Below, piece after piece: positions 7,115 through 13,760 of a DNA stretch of 13,760 nt (the stretch's first letter is position 1; every line of letters begins with the position of its first letter). The notes below the pieces were generated by a model that saw only the letters and a list, made by a program, of their open reading frames with translations, had not been told where the DNA came from and made no database searches. The DNA comes from Ramicandelaber brevisporus (taxonomy: Eukaryota > Kickxellomycota > Ramicandelaberales > Ramicandelaberaceae). The stretch lies in contig MU602793.1 of NCBI GenBank assembly GCA_025201865.1, positions 1 to 13,760 of the forward strand, in the 5' to 3' direction. The translations under genes were made by a program, and so were the position numbers.

Positions 7115-8191
7115 TCAGATGATGTAGCCGTTGGCAGCAGCAGCAGCGGCAACAGCTGTAGCTTGAGCCTTCTTGGCAAGAATGGGCTCGTCAGCAGCAA
7201 CACCGGCAGCAGCAGTAGAAGCCTTGGTAATCTTGGTCTGAGAGACTGCGGCCTTCTGTTGCTCATCAACCTTGTATCCAGACTCGCCCAGCTTGCCAAT
7301 GCCCAGGCCAGCCATCATAAAACGCAGAATCATGGAGCTGATGGCATCGCCATCGTGTCCATTGTTCAGCTTCTCGTAGACATCAAAGGCAAACTCATCG
7401 GAGAAAATGAGACCGCGGCGAACCTCGACGATATCATGCAAGAACTCACCCTGGTATTCTGGGTGGCCTTGCATGGACAGAATAGTGCGGTCGTCAGAGA
7501 CAACCGCCTGAGCAGTGCAGTTGGCGTTGCCGCCGAGAATCTCAAAGCCTGGCTGGATCTCAATGACAACATCCTGGTGCATCTGGTTGATGCGCATGGA
7601 GGTCTTGTTGGCCCATGTCTTGGAGTCAGCAGGCTTGAGGAGCTCGAGGCCGAGTGGAGTCAGGTCGACCACAGAGTAGCCAACCTCCCAGCCCTGCGGG
7701 TTTCTTGTCACCTTGCCGCCGAATGCACGAGCCAGCACCTGGTGACCAAAGCAGATGCCGACAATGCGTGGAATGCCAACGGTGGCCTTGAACTGGTCAA
7801 TGTCCTCGGCTGGCGTCTTTTCATCGCCGTCAGCCATGTCAGCAGCACGGTCTTGAATCATCTTGACAGCCTTGGCGCGGTACTCACGCAGCCAATCGAC
7901 GAGGCGCTGGATCCACGGCTCGGGTCCGAAGGCATCGCTCGGAGACCCGGAAATGAGGATGCCGTCGTAGCCTAGCTGAGCGGGGTCAGCTGGCGGGTAC
8001 TCGACGTCGTCCTCGCGGCAGTAGACGGGTGTCAGCGTAATATCGGGCTGCTGGCCTTCTGGGAACAGGAGACGAGCACGGTCGAGCATTCTCGAGTAGA
8101 TCTCGTAATAGCCACCATGTTTGTCAGCCAGAGCTGGACTGGTGAAACCGGTGATAAAGAGGAGGAGGTTCAGCGACGCGGTAATAGTCAT
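7115..8191 (-). CDS. Class I glutamine amidotransferase-like protein, 358 aa
   Basis: This is a stand-alone GATase1-fold protein of the GMP-synthase-related type found in fungi. Such domains hydrolyse glutamine, or act on a gamma-glutamyl substrate. The exact substrate of this branch is not evident here. The nucleophile elbow is GICFGHQ with Cys147, and the His-Glu pair is in GHPEY (His243, Glu245), so the triad is complete. ISGSP (80-84) supplies the usual Gly-rich oxyanion segment. The hydrophobic start (8-20) matches the first strand of the fold and is not a signal peptide, because the family segment KHGGYYEIYSRML follows at once. Two features are unusual: a charged insert at about 108-137 just before the nucleophile strand, and an Ala-rich tail at about 320-354. 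An in-frame TAA two codons upstream fixes the ATG. It diverges from the helicase gene with 550 bases between. Cytosolic location is inferred. Confidence 0.88.
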   Translation of the reverse strand: MTITASLNLLLFITGFTSPALADKHGGYYEIYSRMLDRARLLFPEGQQPDITLTPVYCREDDVEYPPADPAQLGYDGILISGSPSDAFGPEPWIQRLVDWLREYRAKAVKMIQDRAADMADGDEKTPAEDIDQFKATVGIPRIVGICFGHQVLARAFGGKVTRNPQGWEVGYSVVDLTPLGLELLKPADSKTWANKTSMRINQMHQDVVIEIQPGFEILGGNANCTAQAVVSDDRTILSMQGHPEYQGEFLHDIVEVRRGLIFSDEFAFDVYEKLNNGHDGDAISSMILRFMMAGLGIGKLGESGYKVDEQQKAAVSQTKITKASTAAAGVAADEPILAKKAQATAVAAAAAANGYII

Positions 8192-8375
8192 GTTTTATTT
8201 GCAGTTTAGGAGGGGGCAGTTTATCGAGTATGAGTATACACACAAAAGTGGGGAGAGGGCTGTGCAAATGTTTTGGAGTCGGGAGGAGGAGATGAGCAAA
8301 CAAGCGAATAGGCTTTATGTGTGCGAGTGCGAGTGAGAGGGTGTATGTGGATTGGTTGGTTGATTGATTGGAGGC

Positions 8376-8452
8376 GATAACAGCTTTTTATCAGAGCTTT
8401 GTAAGCTTGAAGGAGGTGGAGGATAAACGAACAGATAGTGACGAATAGATAG
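8376..8452. promoter_or_regulatory. Cluster of GATA-factor-like sites
   Basis: GATAA at 8376-8380 faces TTATC at 8388-8392, forming an inverted pair. GATAAA follows at 8422-8427, and AGATAG at 8433-8438 and 8447-8452. Fungal GATA factors that control nitrogen genes bind paired HGATAR sites, and the gene on the left is a glutamine amidotransferase-like enzyme. The motif is short and the link is inference only. Confidence 0.3.
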
Positions 8453-8624
8453 CAGAAGAAGAAGAAGAAAGAAGAAGACCTTGAGCCCGCTCTCCGTCAG
8501 TACATCCTCCCCATCCCGGGCGCCTTTATAGCTCACCAACATCGTAGTTGACTCACTGGGGAGCTTCTACCTTTTTTTTTGTTGAAGGGGTAAATGGATT
8601 TTTTTTAGGTGACGCATAGAATGT

Positions 8625-8632
8625 GATTGGCT
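8625..8632 (-). promoter_or_regulatory. CCAAT box
   Basis: The plus strand reads GATTGGCT, which is AGCCAATC on minus, the extended core preferred by the heterotrimeric HAP/NF-Y factor. It lies about 110 bases upstream of the helicase ATG, a usual distance. CCAAT boxes work in either orientation. Confidence 0.45.
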
Positions 8633-8694
8633 CGCGTCATGGTTAGCTCTGAAATTGCTCAGCTGTTTCCCAAAAATTGTGCGACATCGAAAAA

Positions 8695-8707
8695 TATATT
8701 AATAAAA
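8695..8707 (+). promoter_or_regulatory. TATA-like element before the helicase gene
   Basis: TATATTAATAAAA lies 35-47 bases before the ATG at 8742. If it acts as a TATA box the 5' leader would be very short. It may equally be an AT-rich initiator region with no strict TATA role. Confidence 0.35.
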
Positions 8708-8741
8708 AAGCCAACAACAGAGTTAAGGAGATTGGCCCAAC

Positions 8742-10172
8742 ATGAGCTCCCGAAAGAGTGGCAGTGGTATTAGTAATGGTGGTAGCGGTAGCGCCAGTAG
8801 TACTACAAGCAAACAGCAGAAACAGCAGCAGAAGCAGAAGCAGCAGCGTTCTTCAAAGACAGTGTCGAGTTCAAACACGGCTGTGACTGCAATCTCGGAG
8901 CGAACACACAGATCAGTCAGCCCAGGTGTTACGCCAACTTCCGCCCCACCGCCTTCTTCGACTGGCGCAGGTGTGAATGCTGCCAGTCTGTTGACCGATC
9001 TTGAGCTGCAGACTAGTGCGGGTGTCAAAGTCATCTCAACGTTCGAGGAGCTCAACCTCAAAGAGAACCTGTTGCGCGGCATCTATGCATACGGATTCGA
9101 GCGACCATCTGCCATTCAACAGCGCGCCATCCGCCCCATTCTAACCGGCAGAGATGTCATTGCCCAGGCACAATCTGGCACTGGCAAGACGGCCACATTT
9201 GCCATCTCAATCCTCCAGAGCATCGATGTGCCCGTTCGAGAGACACAGGCACTCGTCTTGTCCCCAACTCGCGAATTGGCCCAGCAGATTCAAAGCGTCG
9301 TCAAAGCACTCGGCGACTACATGAGCGCTCAGTGCGTGGCATGCATCGGCGGCACAAGTGTGGGCGACGATGTCAAAAAGATTGAGCAGGGTCCTCATGT
9401 GGTCACTGGAACTCCAGGTCGTGTTTGCGACATGATCAAGCGACGCGCATTGCGACTACGACACGTCAAGATGCTAGTATTGGACGAAGCCGACGAGCTG
9501 CTACAGCTTGGATTCAAGGAGCAAATTTACGACCTTTATCGAGCACTGCCACCGTCGACACAGATTGTGCTGGTGAGTGCAACATTGCCAGATGATGTGC
9601 TAGATTTGACTGGCAAGTTTATGGCAGATCCAATCAAGATTTTGGTCAAAAGAGACGAGATTTCATTGAATGAGATTTCACAGTTCCACGTCAATGTGGA
9701 GAGAGATGAATGGAAGTTTGAGACTCTGTGTGATTTGTACGAGAGTTTGACAGTGGCTCAGGCTGTGATCTTCATCAATACTCGCAAGAGAGTGGAGTGG
9801 CTGTCAAAGAAGCTAAAGAGTCTTGGATTTACAGTGTCGTCAATGCACGGTGAAATGCCTCAGCATACTCGCGAGTCGATAATGTCCGAGTTCCGGCAGG
9901 GAAAGAGCAGAGTGCTGGTGTGCACGGATATCTGGGCAAGAGGCATCGATGTTCAGCAAGTGTCGCTCGTTGTGAATTACGATCTGCCAACAGATGTGAG
10001 CACGTACATGCATCGAATTGGAAGATCCGGCCGGTTTGGACGCAAAGGCGTGGCAATTAACTTTGTGACAAAAGATGATCGCAAGACTCTGCGAGATATC
10101 GAAAAGTATTACTCAATCAAAATTAAGGAATTGCCAGCTGATTTTGCCAGTTTGGCTACTCCAGCTAATTAA
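8742..10172 (+). CDS. DEAD-box RNA helicase, eIF4A-III / FAL1 type, 476 aa
   Basis: This is an ATP-dependent RNA helicase of the eIF4A group. eIF4A-III is the RNA-clamping core of the exon junction complex, and its yeast relative Fal1 acts in small-subunit ribosome biogenesis. All motifs are present: Phe119 and Q-motif [10 protein letters not shown] (118-127), motif I AQSGTGKT (143-150), PTRELA (175-180), TPGR (224-227), DEAD (248-251), SAT (279-281), ARGID (399-403) and HRIGRSGR (424-431). [22 protein letters not shown] and the [15 protein letters not shown] tail favour eIF4A-III over eIF4A. Some positions ([14 protein letters not shown]) read more like eIF4A. The first 95 or so residues are a Ser/Gln/Lys/Pro-rich extension, longer than in typical family members of about 400 aa. 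An in-frame TAA 18 bases upstream supports the ATG. Nuclear or nucleolar location is inferred from the family. Confidence 0.93.
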   Translation: MSSRKSGSGISNGGSGSASSTTSKQQKQQQKQKQQRSSKTVSSSNTAVTAISERTHRSVSPGVTPTSAPPPSSTGAGVNAASLLTDLELQTSAGVKVISTFEELNLKENLLRGIYAYGFERPSAIQQRAIRPILTGRDVIAQAQSGTGKTATFAISILQSIDVPVRETQALVLSPTRELAQQIQSVVKALGDYMSAQCVACIGGTSVGDDVKKIEQGPHVVTGTPGRVCDMIKRRALRLRHVKMLVLDEADELLQLGFKEQIYDLYRALPPSTQIVLVSATLPDDVLDLTGKFMADPIKILVKRDEISLNEISQFHVNVERDEWKFETLCDLYESLTVAQAVIFINTRKRVEWLSKKLKSLGFTVSSMHGEMPQHTRESIMSEFRQGKSRVLVCTDIWARGIDVQQVSLVVNYDLPTDVSTYMHRIGRSGRFGRKGVAINFVTKDDRKTLRDIEKYYSIKIKELPADFASLATPAN

Positions 10173-10624
10173 CACTAAATTAACTCGAATAAAAATGCAT
10201 TAAAAGCACCATAGTGAAAAAGTTAGGAAAGTTAGGAAAGTAAGAGTGAGTGTTTTACTCTTTTAAAATGAAAAGAAAGAAAACAAAAATGATGACAGAT
10301 GTTTTTTGGATGGAGAAAGGTGGAATGAGACAGTTTGCAAAATGGACAGAAAATCAGAACAAGTAGGATGAAGAGAGAGAGTAGGAGGAGGAGTTCAAAA
10401 TAACTAAACAGCGTATGAAAAATGGCAAACAATTTGGAAGATATGAAAAAGAAAGAAAGGCTAACGTGGAATGAGTAGATGGAGTGAGAGTGAGAAAATA
10501 AAGGTAAAAACGATGCACAGTGATTATTAAGACCAGCACCAGATAGTTTTTTTGATGAGAAAAGAGGTTGCGTTAATGATGGATGGTTTTAAGTTTTAGT
10601 AAAAAAAAGTAAATGTAGAAGAGG
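10173..10624. other. Convergent 3' region between helicase and B56 genes
   Basis: There is no supported gene here. The plus strand is markedly purine-rich (repeated GAAAG, GAGAGAG and AGGAGGAG runs), so the helicase 3' UTR would be A/G-rich and the B56 3' UTR C/T-rich. A short direct repeat of GTTAGGAAA lies near 10221-10240. The predicted small proteins on the minus strand are Phe/Leu/Ser low-complexity products of this composition and are not believed. Confidence 0.6.
10188..10193 (+). terminator. Polyadenylation signal AATAAA of the helicase gene
   Basis: A canonical AATAAA lies 15 bases past the TAA stop at 10170-10172. The short distance implies a brief 3' UTR, which would leave most of the convergent spacer untranscribed on the plus strand unless a later site is used. 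Confidence 0.55.
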
Positions 10625-13522
10625 TTAAGATTCATCCATTGGTTCACAGTGAGGATCAGCATGATATGTAGTAGATTTTGTGGCTGTAGTTGCATTAATG
10701 TCGGCTGGCGAAGGAGAGTCAATATGCATTGACTCACTACTTTGATGATGAGAAGCGCTGCTGTTGCTGTTGCTATTGTTATTGGCTGGAAGTACATCCA
10801 TTGTGTACGAGTCCAGCGAGGCAAATGGTACTGGGGATACTGACAGAGCCATTGGAGATGGATTCGTGTACACAACAGATGAGCCAACTGCTGATGGTGC
10901 GCTTGTCTTGTCGATGACGAATGGAGCCACAGAAGGAACACCAGGAGAAATGAACAGACCAGGATTGTCCAATGCAGGTGCAACTTCTGGTGAGAATACA
11001 GGACCAGGTCCAACTGCAGCAGAGTTTGAAGCTGACGCGGAGATTGGCAAGATGGATGCGTGCAAGTCGGGAGAGAGTGCGAGCTGATTATTGACGTTGG
11101 CTGATAGATCAGGCAGGAAATCCAGAGCACCAACTTCAAAAGTGCTGTTAGCAGACTGAGGCAAATCCTGAGCCAGATAATCATCCAGTGGCTTATGCTG
11201 AGACAATTGAATCAATATTTCCTCATCAACAGGCAGCACTGATTTTCTACGAGCGTAGGCAGCCAGTGGAATGATATTCTGCTCAAGTGGATTTTGATCA
11301 GGAATTGATCCCAGCATTTCATCCGTTTCATCCATAACATCCTCATCCACCAAATTATTCATAGCATCATTGATATTATTGTTGTTAGTGTTGTTGCAGC
11401 TGTTGTTACCAATATCAGCGAGGGCAGTTGATTTATCAGCGTTGATACTCTTTGTAGAGCGAATGATGCCATCAGGAGACATGGATTCTCTTCTGATGCG
11501 TTCTTCGAGGCATCTTTCGATATTGGTCCATTTGATCTCTCTGTCTCTTTGTTCCAACTGCTCATCTCGTCTCTTCATTTTAGCCTCTTGGATGCACTTT
11601 TCAACTTCATATGGATCGATATCCTGGAAGAATCTAACTGCTGCCAATGCCAAACTCTGCACATTTCTGTTCCAAAAATCACGCGATCTAATTGTCAAGA
11701 TAGGTAGGTAAATTGGAAGAACAGTTTTATACTCACTTCTGATTAATGTAGCCAACCAATCATTTCTAAACATCATTAATGCCTTTTCAATGACTTGAGA
11801 ATGCAATCCACCAACACATTTGGCCAGTCGCTTAAACAATGGCTCTACTACAATCTTAAATTGATCATGCCCACACTTTTCAAACACATTTTCAATCTCT
11901 GTCAAAAATAGCATTTCCTTTGGTGAGTTGAATCTTGGCCATATTCTTAACAGGTAATTTATAATCTTAATGGCCAGGTTCTCATCCTTTTCAGCATATT
12001 GGATCACACAGTATTCCAGTTGATTGAAGTAAAGATTCAAATTGGGCGATCGATGGAGAGGCATCAAAGTGTGTTCCAAAAATACAACATGTTCTTGTTT
12101 CAAAGGCTGTGCAAATCCATTAATGATACTTCCCAATATTTCCAGCAGTTCTGATATTCCATTATGACTTCCAGTCTCATATGCATATTTCATGAATACA
12201 TGTCCAATTGCCTTGCGAATGCTTCCACGCAAACTCAGGAACTTTCCATATATTCTGTGCATTGTTGTTTTGGCAAAATCTCTTTCACGAGGATCCTCAC
12301 TCTCAAACAACTCCAATAACTGCATTGCAAACCTCTGGTCAATGTACTTCTTTGCAATTGGAACACTAAAGTCAGGTGATTCAATAAACATCAGGAACAC
12401 TCTGTAGACCATCAATATATGTGCCCATGCACTCTCCAGAGAAGGTTCATCATCTTCTGGGTCATATTGAGCTCCACGTGGATTTCTGGATGGAGGCAGC
12501 GTTCTAAGCAAGTTTGCTGCACACATGTAGATAATCTCTTTGTGCATCATCTCAGAATATGGACCACGAAACTCACTCAGAAACTGCAGAATCTCATTTA
12601 GTATTGATAGTTTCGTATCACGCTCAACCACAAATGATGTATTGTCTGTAAAATCATAAATGACTCTGCATTCTCGCAACTTTCGAATCAATATTGCTTC
12701 CTTCAATCTATCTGGCACCTGCTTCAATATTGGGAGCTGTTCCAAATGTCGAGGAGGCTCCGCACCATACAGTGCACGATGGCCATCGATACTGAATGGA
12801 TGGTGCACTTGACCGTCTGTCTGAGATGCTCTGGATGACGATCGTCGTCTGTTGATTGATGGAGTAACAATGTCACTGATTGGGAATGCACTTGTGCCTG
12901 TGGTTGGCGTTATCATACCTGCATGTAACATTGGGCTGTTTCCATGCGACAGATATGACACTGGTGGCGGTGCGTGAGTGTGGGTCTGATTGTGGTTGTG
13001 ATTGTGATTGTGATTGTGATTATATGCGTGTGACATCATTTGTGCTGCTCCTGTTGGCCCATTTGGCTGAAACTGTTGCTGTTGCTGATGTAGTTGCTGA
13101 TTCTGCTGCTGTTGAATGTGAGTATAGTGCACTGTTCCATCCATTCCCGCTGCGGCTGCTGCAACAGCTGTTGACCGCAAAACATGATCAGCTGAATTCA
13201 TTGCACCTGTTGTTGACAAGTGAGATGGAGATGGAGATGTCTGTGGTGACACCGAAGAAGGTCGATGGGCATGTCCATTGTGATACATTACATTTTGTGC
13301 ATGAGCTGTCGTCACTGGTGAATTTTGTTGTTGCTGCTGGTGTTGTTGATGTTGATATTGTTGATGATGGTGTTGCTGCTGTACGACAGGCGGAGACCTC
13401 GGCTGATGCTGTTGCTGTTGCTGATAATGGCTGTGATGCGGAGGTGTGTGTAATTGAGGAGATGGACTGCGGTGCGAAGCTGGTGGGCCAGGCGAAGACC
13501 GTCGCCCATGGCTCTGCGACAT
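10625..13522 (-). CDS. PP2A regulatory subunit, B56 (B') family, 965 aa
   Basis: This is a predicted targeting subunit of the protein phosphatase 2A heterotrimer, which selects substrates for the catalytic subunit. The B56 HEAT-repeat core spans about residues 260-670, with hallmark stretches LRTLPPSRNPRGAQYDPEDD (339-358), IAKKYIDQRFAMQLLELF (389-406), EDPRERDF (409-416), HRIYGKFLSLR (422-432), GISELLEILGSIINGFAQPL (455-474) and EPLFKRLAKCV (560-570). Residues aligning with the LxxIxE-docking pocket are kept: His422, Arg423, Tyr425, Arg432, Glu461, Lys475 and His478. Before the core lies about 250 residues rich in Gln, His, Pro and Ser, with a His-Asn repeat (167-178) and RRRSSSR (225-231). 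After it comes a charged helix (about 646-680), then a roughly 285-residue acidic and Ser/Pro/Ala-rich tail. Yeast Rts1 (about 757 aa) also has long tails, but this protein is longer. An in-frame TGA seven codons upstream supports the ATG. There is no intron. Confidence 0.95.
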   Translation of the reverse strand: MSQSHGRRSSPGPPASHRSPSPQLHTPPHHSHYQQQQQHQPRSPPVVQQQHHHQQYQHQQHQQQQQNSPVTTAHAQNVMYHNGHAHRPSSVSPQTSPSPSHLSTTGAMNSADHVLRSTAVAAAAAGMDGTVHYTHIQQQQNQQLHQQQQQFQPNGPTGAAQMMSHAYNHNHNHNHNHNQTHTHAPPPVSYLSHGNSPMLHAGMITPTTGTSAFPISDIVTPSINRRRSSSRASQTDGQVHHPFSIDGHRALYGAEPPRHLEQLPILKQVPDRLKEAILIRKLRECRVIYDFTDNTSFVVERDTKLSILNEILQFLSEFRGPYSEMMHKEIIYMCAANLLRTLPPSRNPRGAQYDPEDDEPSLESAWAHILMVYRVFLMFIESPDFSVPIAKKYIDQRFAMQLLELFESEDPRERDFAKTTMHRIYGKFLSLRGSIRKAIGHVFMKYAYETGSHNGISELLEILGSIINGFAQPLKQEHVVFLEHTLMPLHRSPNLNLYFNQLEYCVIQYAEKDENLAIKIINYLLRIWPRFNSPKEMLFLTEIENVFEKCGHDQFKIVVEPLFKRLAKCVGGLHSQVIEKALMMFRNDWLATLIRSEYKTVLPIYLPILTIRSRDFWNRNVQSLALAAVRFFQDIDPYEVEKCIQEAKMKRRDEQLEQRDREIKWTNIERCLEERIRRESMSPDGIIRSTKSINADKSTALADIGNNSCNNTNNNNINDAMNNLVDEDVMDETDEMLGSIPDQNPLEQNIIPLAAYARRKSVLPVDEEILIQLSQHKPLDDYLAQDLPQSANSTFEVGALDFLPDLSANVNNQLALSPDLHASILPISASASNSAAVGPGPVFSPEVAPALDNPGLFISPGVPSVAPFVIDKTSAPSAVGSSVVYTNPSPMALSVSPVPFASLDSYTMDVLPANNNSNSNSSASHHQSSESMHIDSPSPADINATTATKSTTYHADPHCEPMDES
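12988..13021. repeat. Hexanucleotide repeat encoding His-Asn dipeptides
   Basis: Tandem GATTGT units (one as GGTTGT) on the plus strand encode alternating His and Asn on minus (residues about 167-178 of the B56 protein). The six-base unit keeps the frame. It lies within the larger Gln/His low-complexity N-terminal region. Confidence 0.85.
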
Positions 13523-13760
13523 GGATATATGTATGCACCTTCAAGCTGACTGCAATCTAGATTCGCTCGCTCGCTCGGTCGTTTACTCGTTCACTCACTC
13601 TAACAGCGCAGCGCCAGTAATATAATGTCGTTATCAAGGAAAAGTGCAGAGAGAAGGGACAGACGAACCTCGTCCTCACAGTCGCAGTGGCTGCTGTCTG
13701 TCGCTGTTTTCTGAAGGTTGATGGTTGGTTTCGACTGGCGGCTGAGAAGAAGCAGAGAGA
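13523..13760. promoter_or_regulatory. Upstream region of the B56 gene (edge of window)
   Basis: This is the presumed promoter and 5' leader of the minus-strand B56 gene. A tetranucleotide-like run of CGCT/CACT units occupies about 13562-13600, so the leader would carry repeated GAGC/GAGT. No clear TATA or CCAAT box was seen. The window ends here. Confidence 0.45.

Larger units (their letters stand above)
8192..8741. promoter_or_regulatory. Divergent promoter region, amidotransferase / helicase
   Basis: Five hundred and fifty bases separate the two ATGs. Two ATTGG elements (8351-8355, 8367-8371) read CCAAT toward the amidotransferase, and a further ATTGG (8626-8630) lies nearer the helicase. 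GATA-like sites cluster between 8376 and 8452. A GAA-rich run lies at about 8456-8476, and T-runs lie near 8572-8580 and 8600-8606. A TATATTAATAAAA stretch sits about 40 bases before the helicase ATG. No open frame here is believed. Confidence 0.6.

Noticed and set aside
6856-7299. Leu/Ser/Pro-rich small proteins on the minus strand past the amidotransferase stop
   Set aside because: They follow from the C/T-rich composition of the 3' UTR, contain no motif and overlap the real gene in another frame.
7046-7975. Long plus-strand open frame antisense to the amidotransferase gene (309 codons)
   Set aside because: It mirrors a GC-rich coding strand with strong codon bias. It has no family motif and covers the conserved catalytic region on the other strand.
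8130-8191. Signal peptide on the amidotransferase
   Set aside because: The hydrophobic residues 8-20 align with the first core strand of the fold and run straight into conserved family sequence.
10573-11184. Minus-strand open frame rich in Leu, Gln and His overlapping the B56 tail
   Set aside because: It is a different frame of the same low-complexity tail, with no recognisable domain.
12880-13560. Plus-strand open frame antisense to the B56 N-terminus (226 codons)
   Set aside because: It reads as Cys-Asp and Val-Ala low complexity produced by the His-Asn and Gln repeats of the real gene.

Overview
This is a nuclear eukaryotic window, and it looks like the compact, intron-poor genome of a fungus or fungus-like microbe. 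It carries an exon-junction-type DEAD-box helicase, a B56-type regulatory subunit of protein phosphatase 2A and a family of F-box proteins. All five full-length genes read as single uninterrupted frames, and intergenic gaps are a few hundred bases. GATA-like and CCAAT-like motifs also fit a fungus. An early-diverging lineage such as Kickxellomycotina is my guess; the window itself cannot fix the species.

The left half (about 300-6780) is an accessory cluster of F-box genes. From left to right it holds a broken 5' fragment on the minus strand (303-374, with a recognisable upstream flank to about 583), an intact gene on minus (1031-2533), an intact gene on plus (3034-4647) and an intact gene on minus (4878-6617). 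The three intact proteins are diverged paralogs. Each has an N-terminal F-box, then an RY...VR segment, then irregular leucine-rich repeats containing a conserved Cys-Cys pair. They are predicted SKP1-binding substrate receptors of SCF ubiquitin ligases. The gene pair 1031-2533 / 3034-4647 is divergent around a 500-base promoter region. The pair 3034-4647 / 4878-6617 is convergent across 230 bases that contain several strong inverted repeats.

The right half (about 7100-13522) is conserved housekeeping sequence. It holds a class I glutamine amidotransferase-like gene (minus, 7115-8191), an eIF4A-III/FAL1 type RNA helicase (plus, 8742-10172) and a B56 PP2A subunit of 965 residues (minus, 10625-13522). 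The first two diverge from a 550-base promoter region with CCAAT and GATA motifs. The last two converge on a 450-base region that is purine-rich on the plus strand. These three genes have unrelated cellular roles and there is no sign of an operon-like unit.

The most notable observations are these: a truncated F-box copy whose upstream non-coding DNA is preserved better than its coding part; a possible shared upstream motif in the F-box family; the hairpin cluster between the convergent F-box genes; and an LxxIxD docking-like motif in the B56 subunit's own C-terminal tail, alongside a fully conserved LxxIxE-binding pocket. No tRNA, rRNA, CRISPR array or recognisable transposon was seen.
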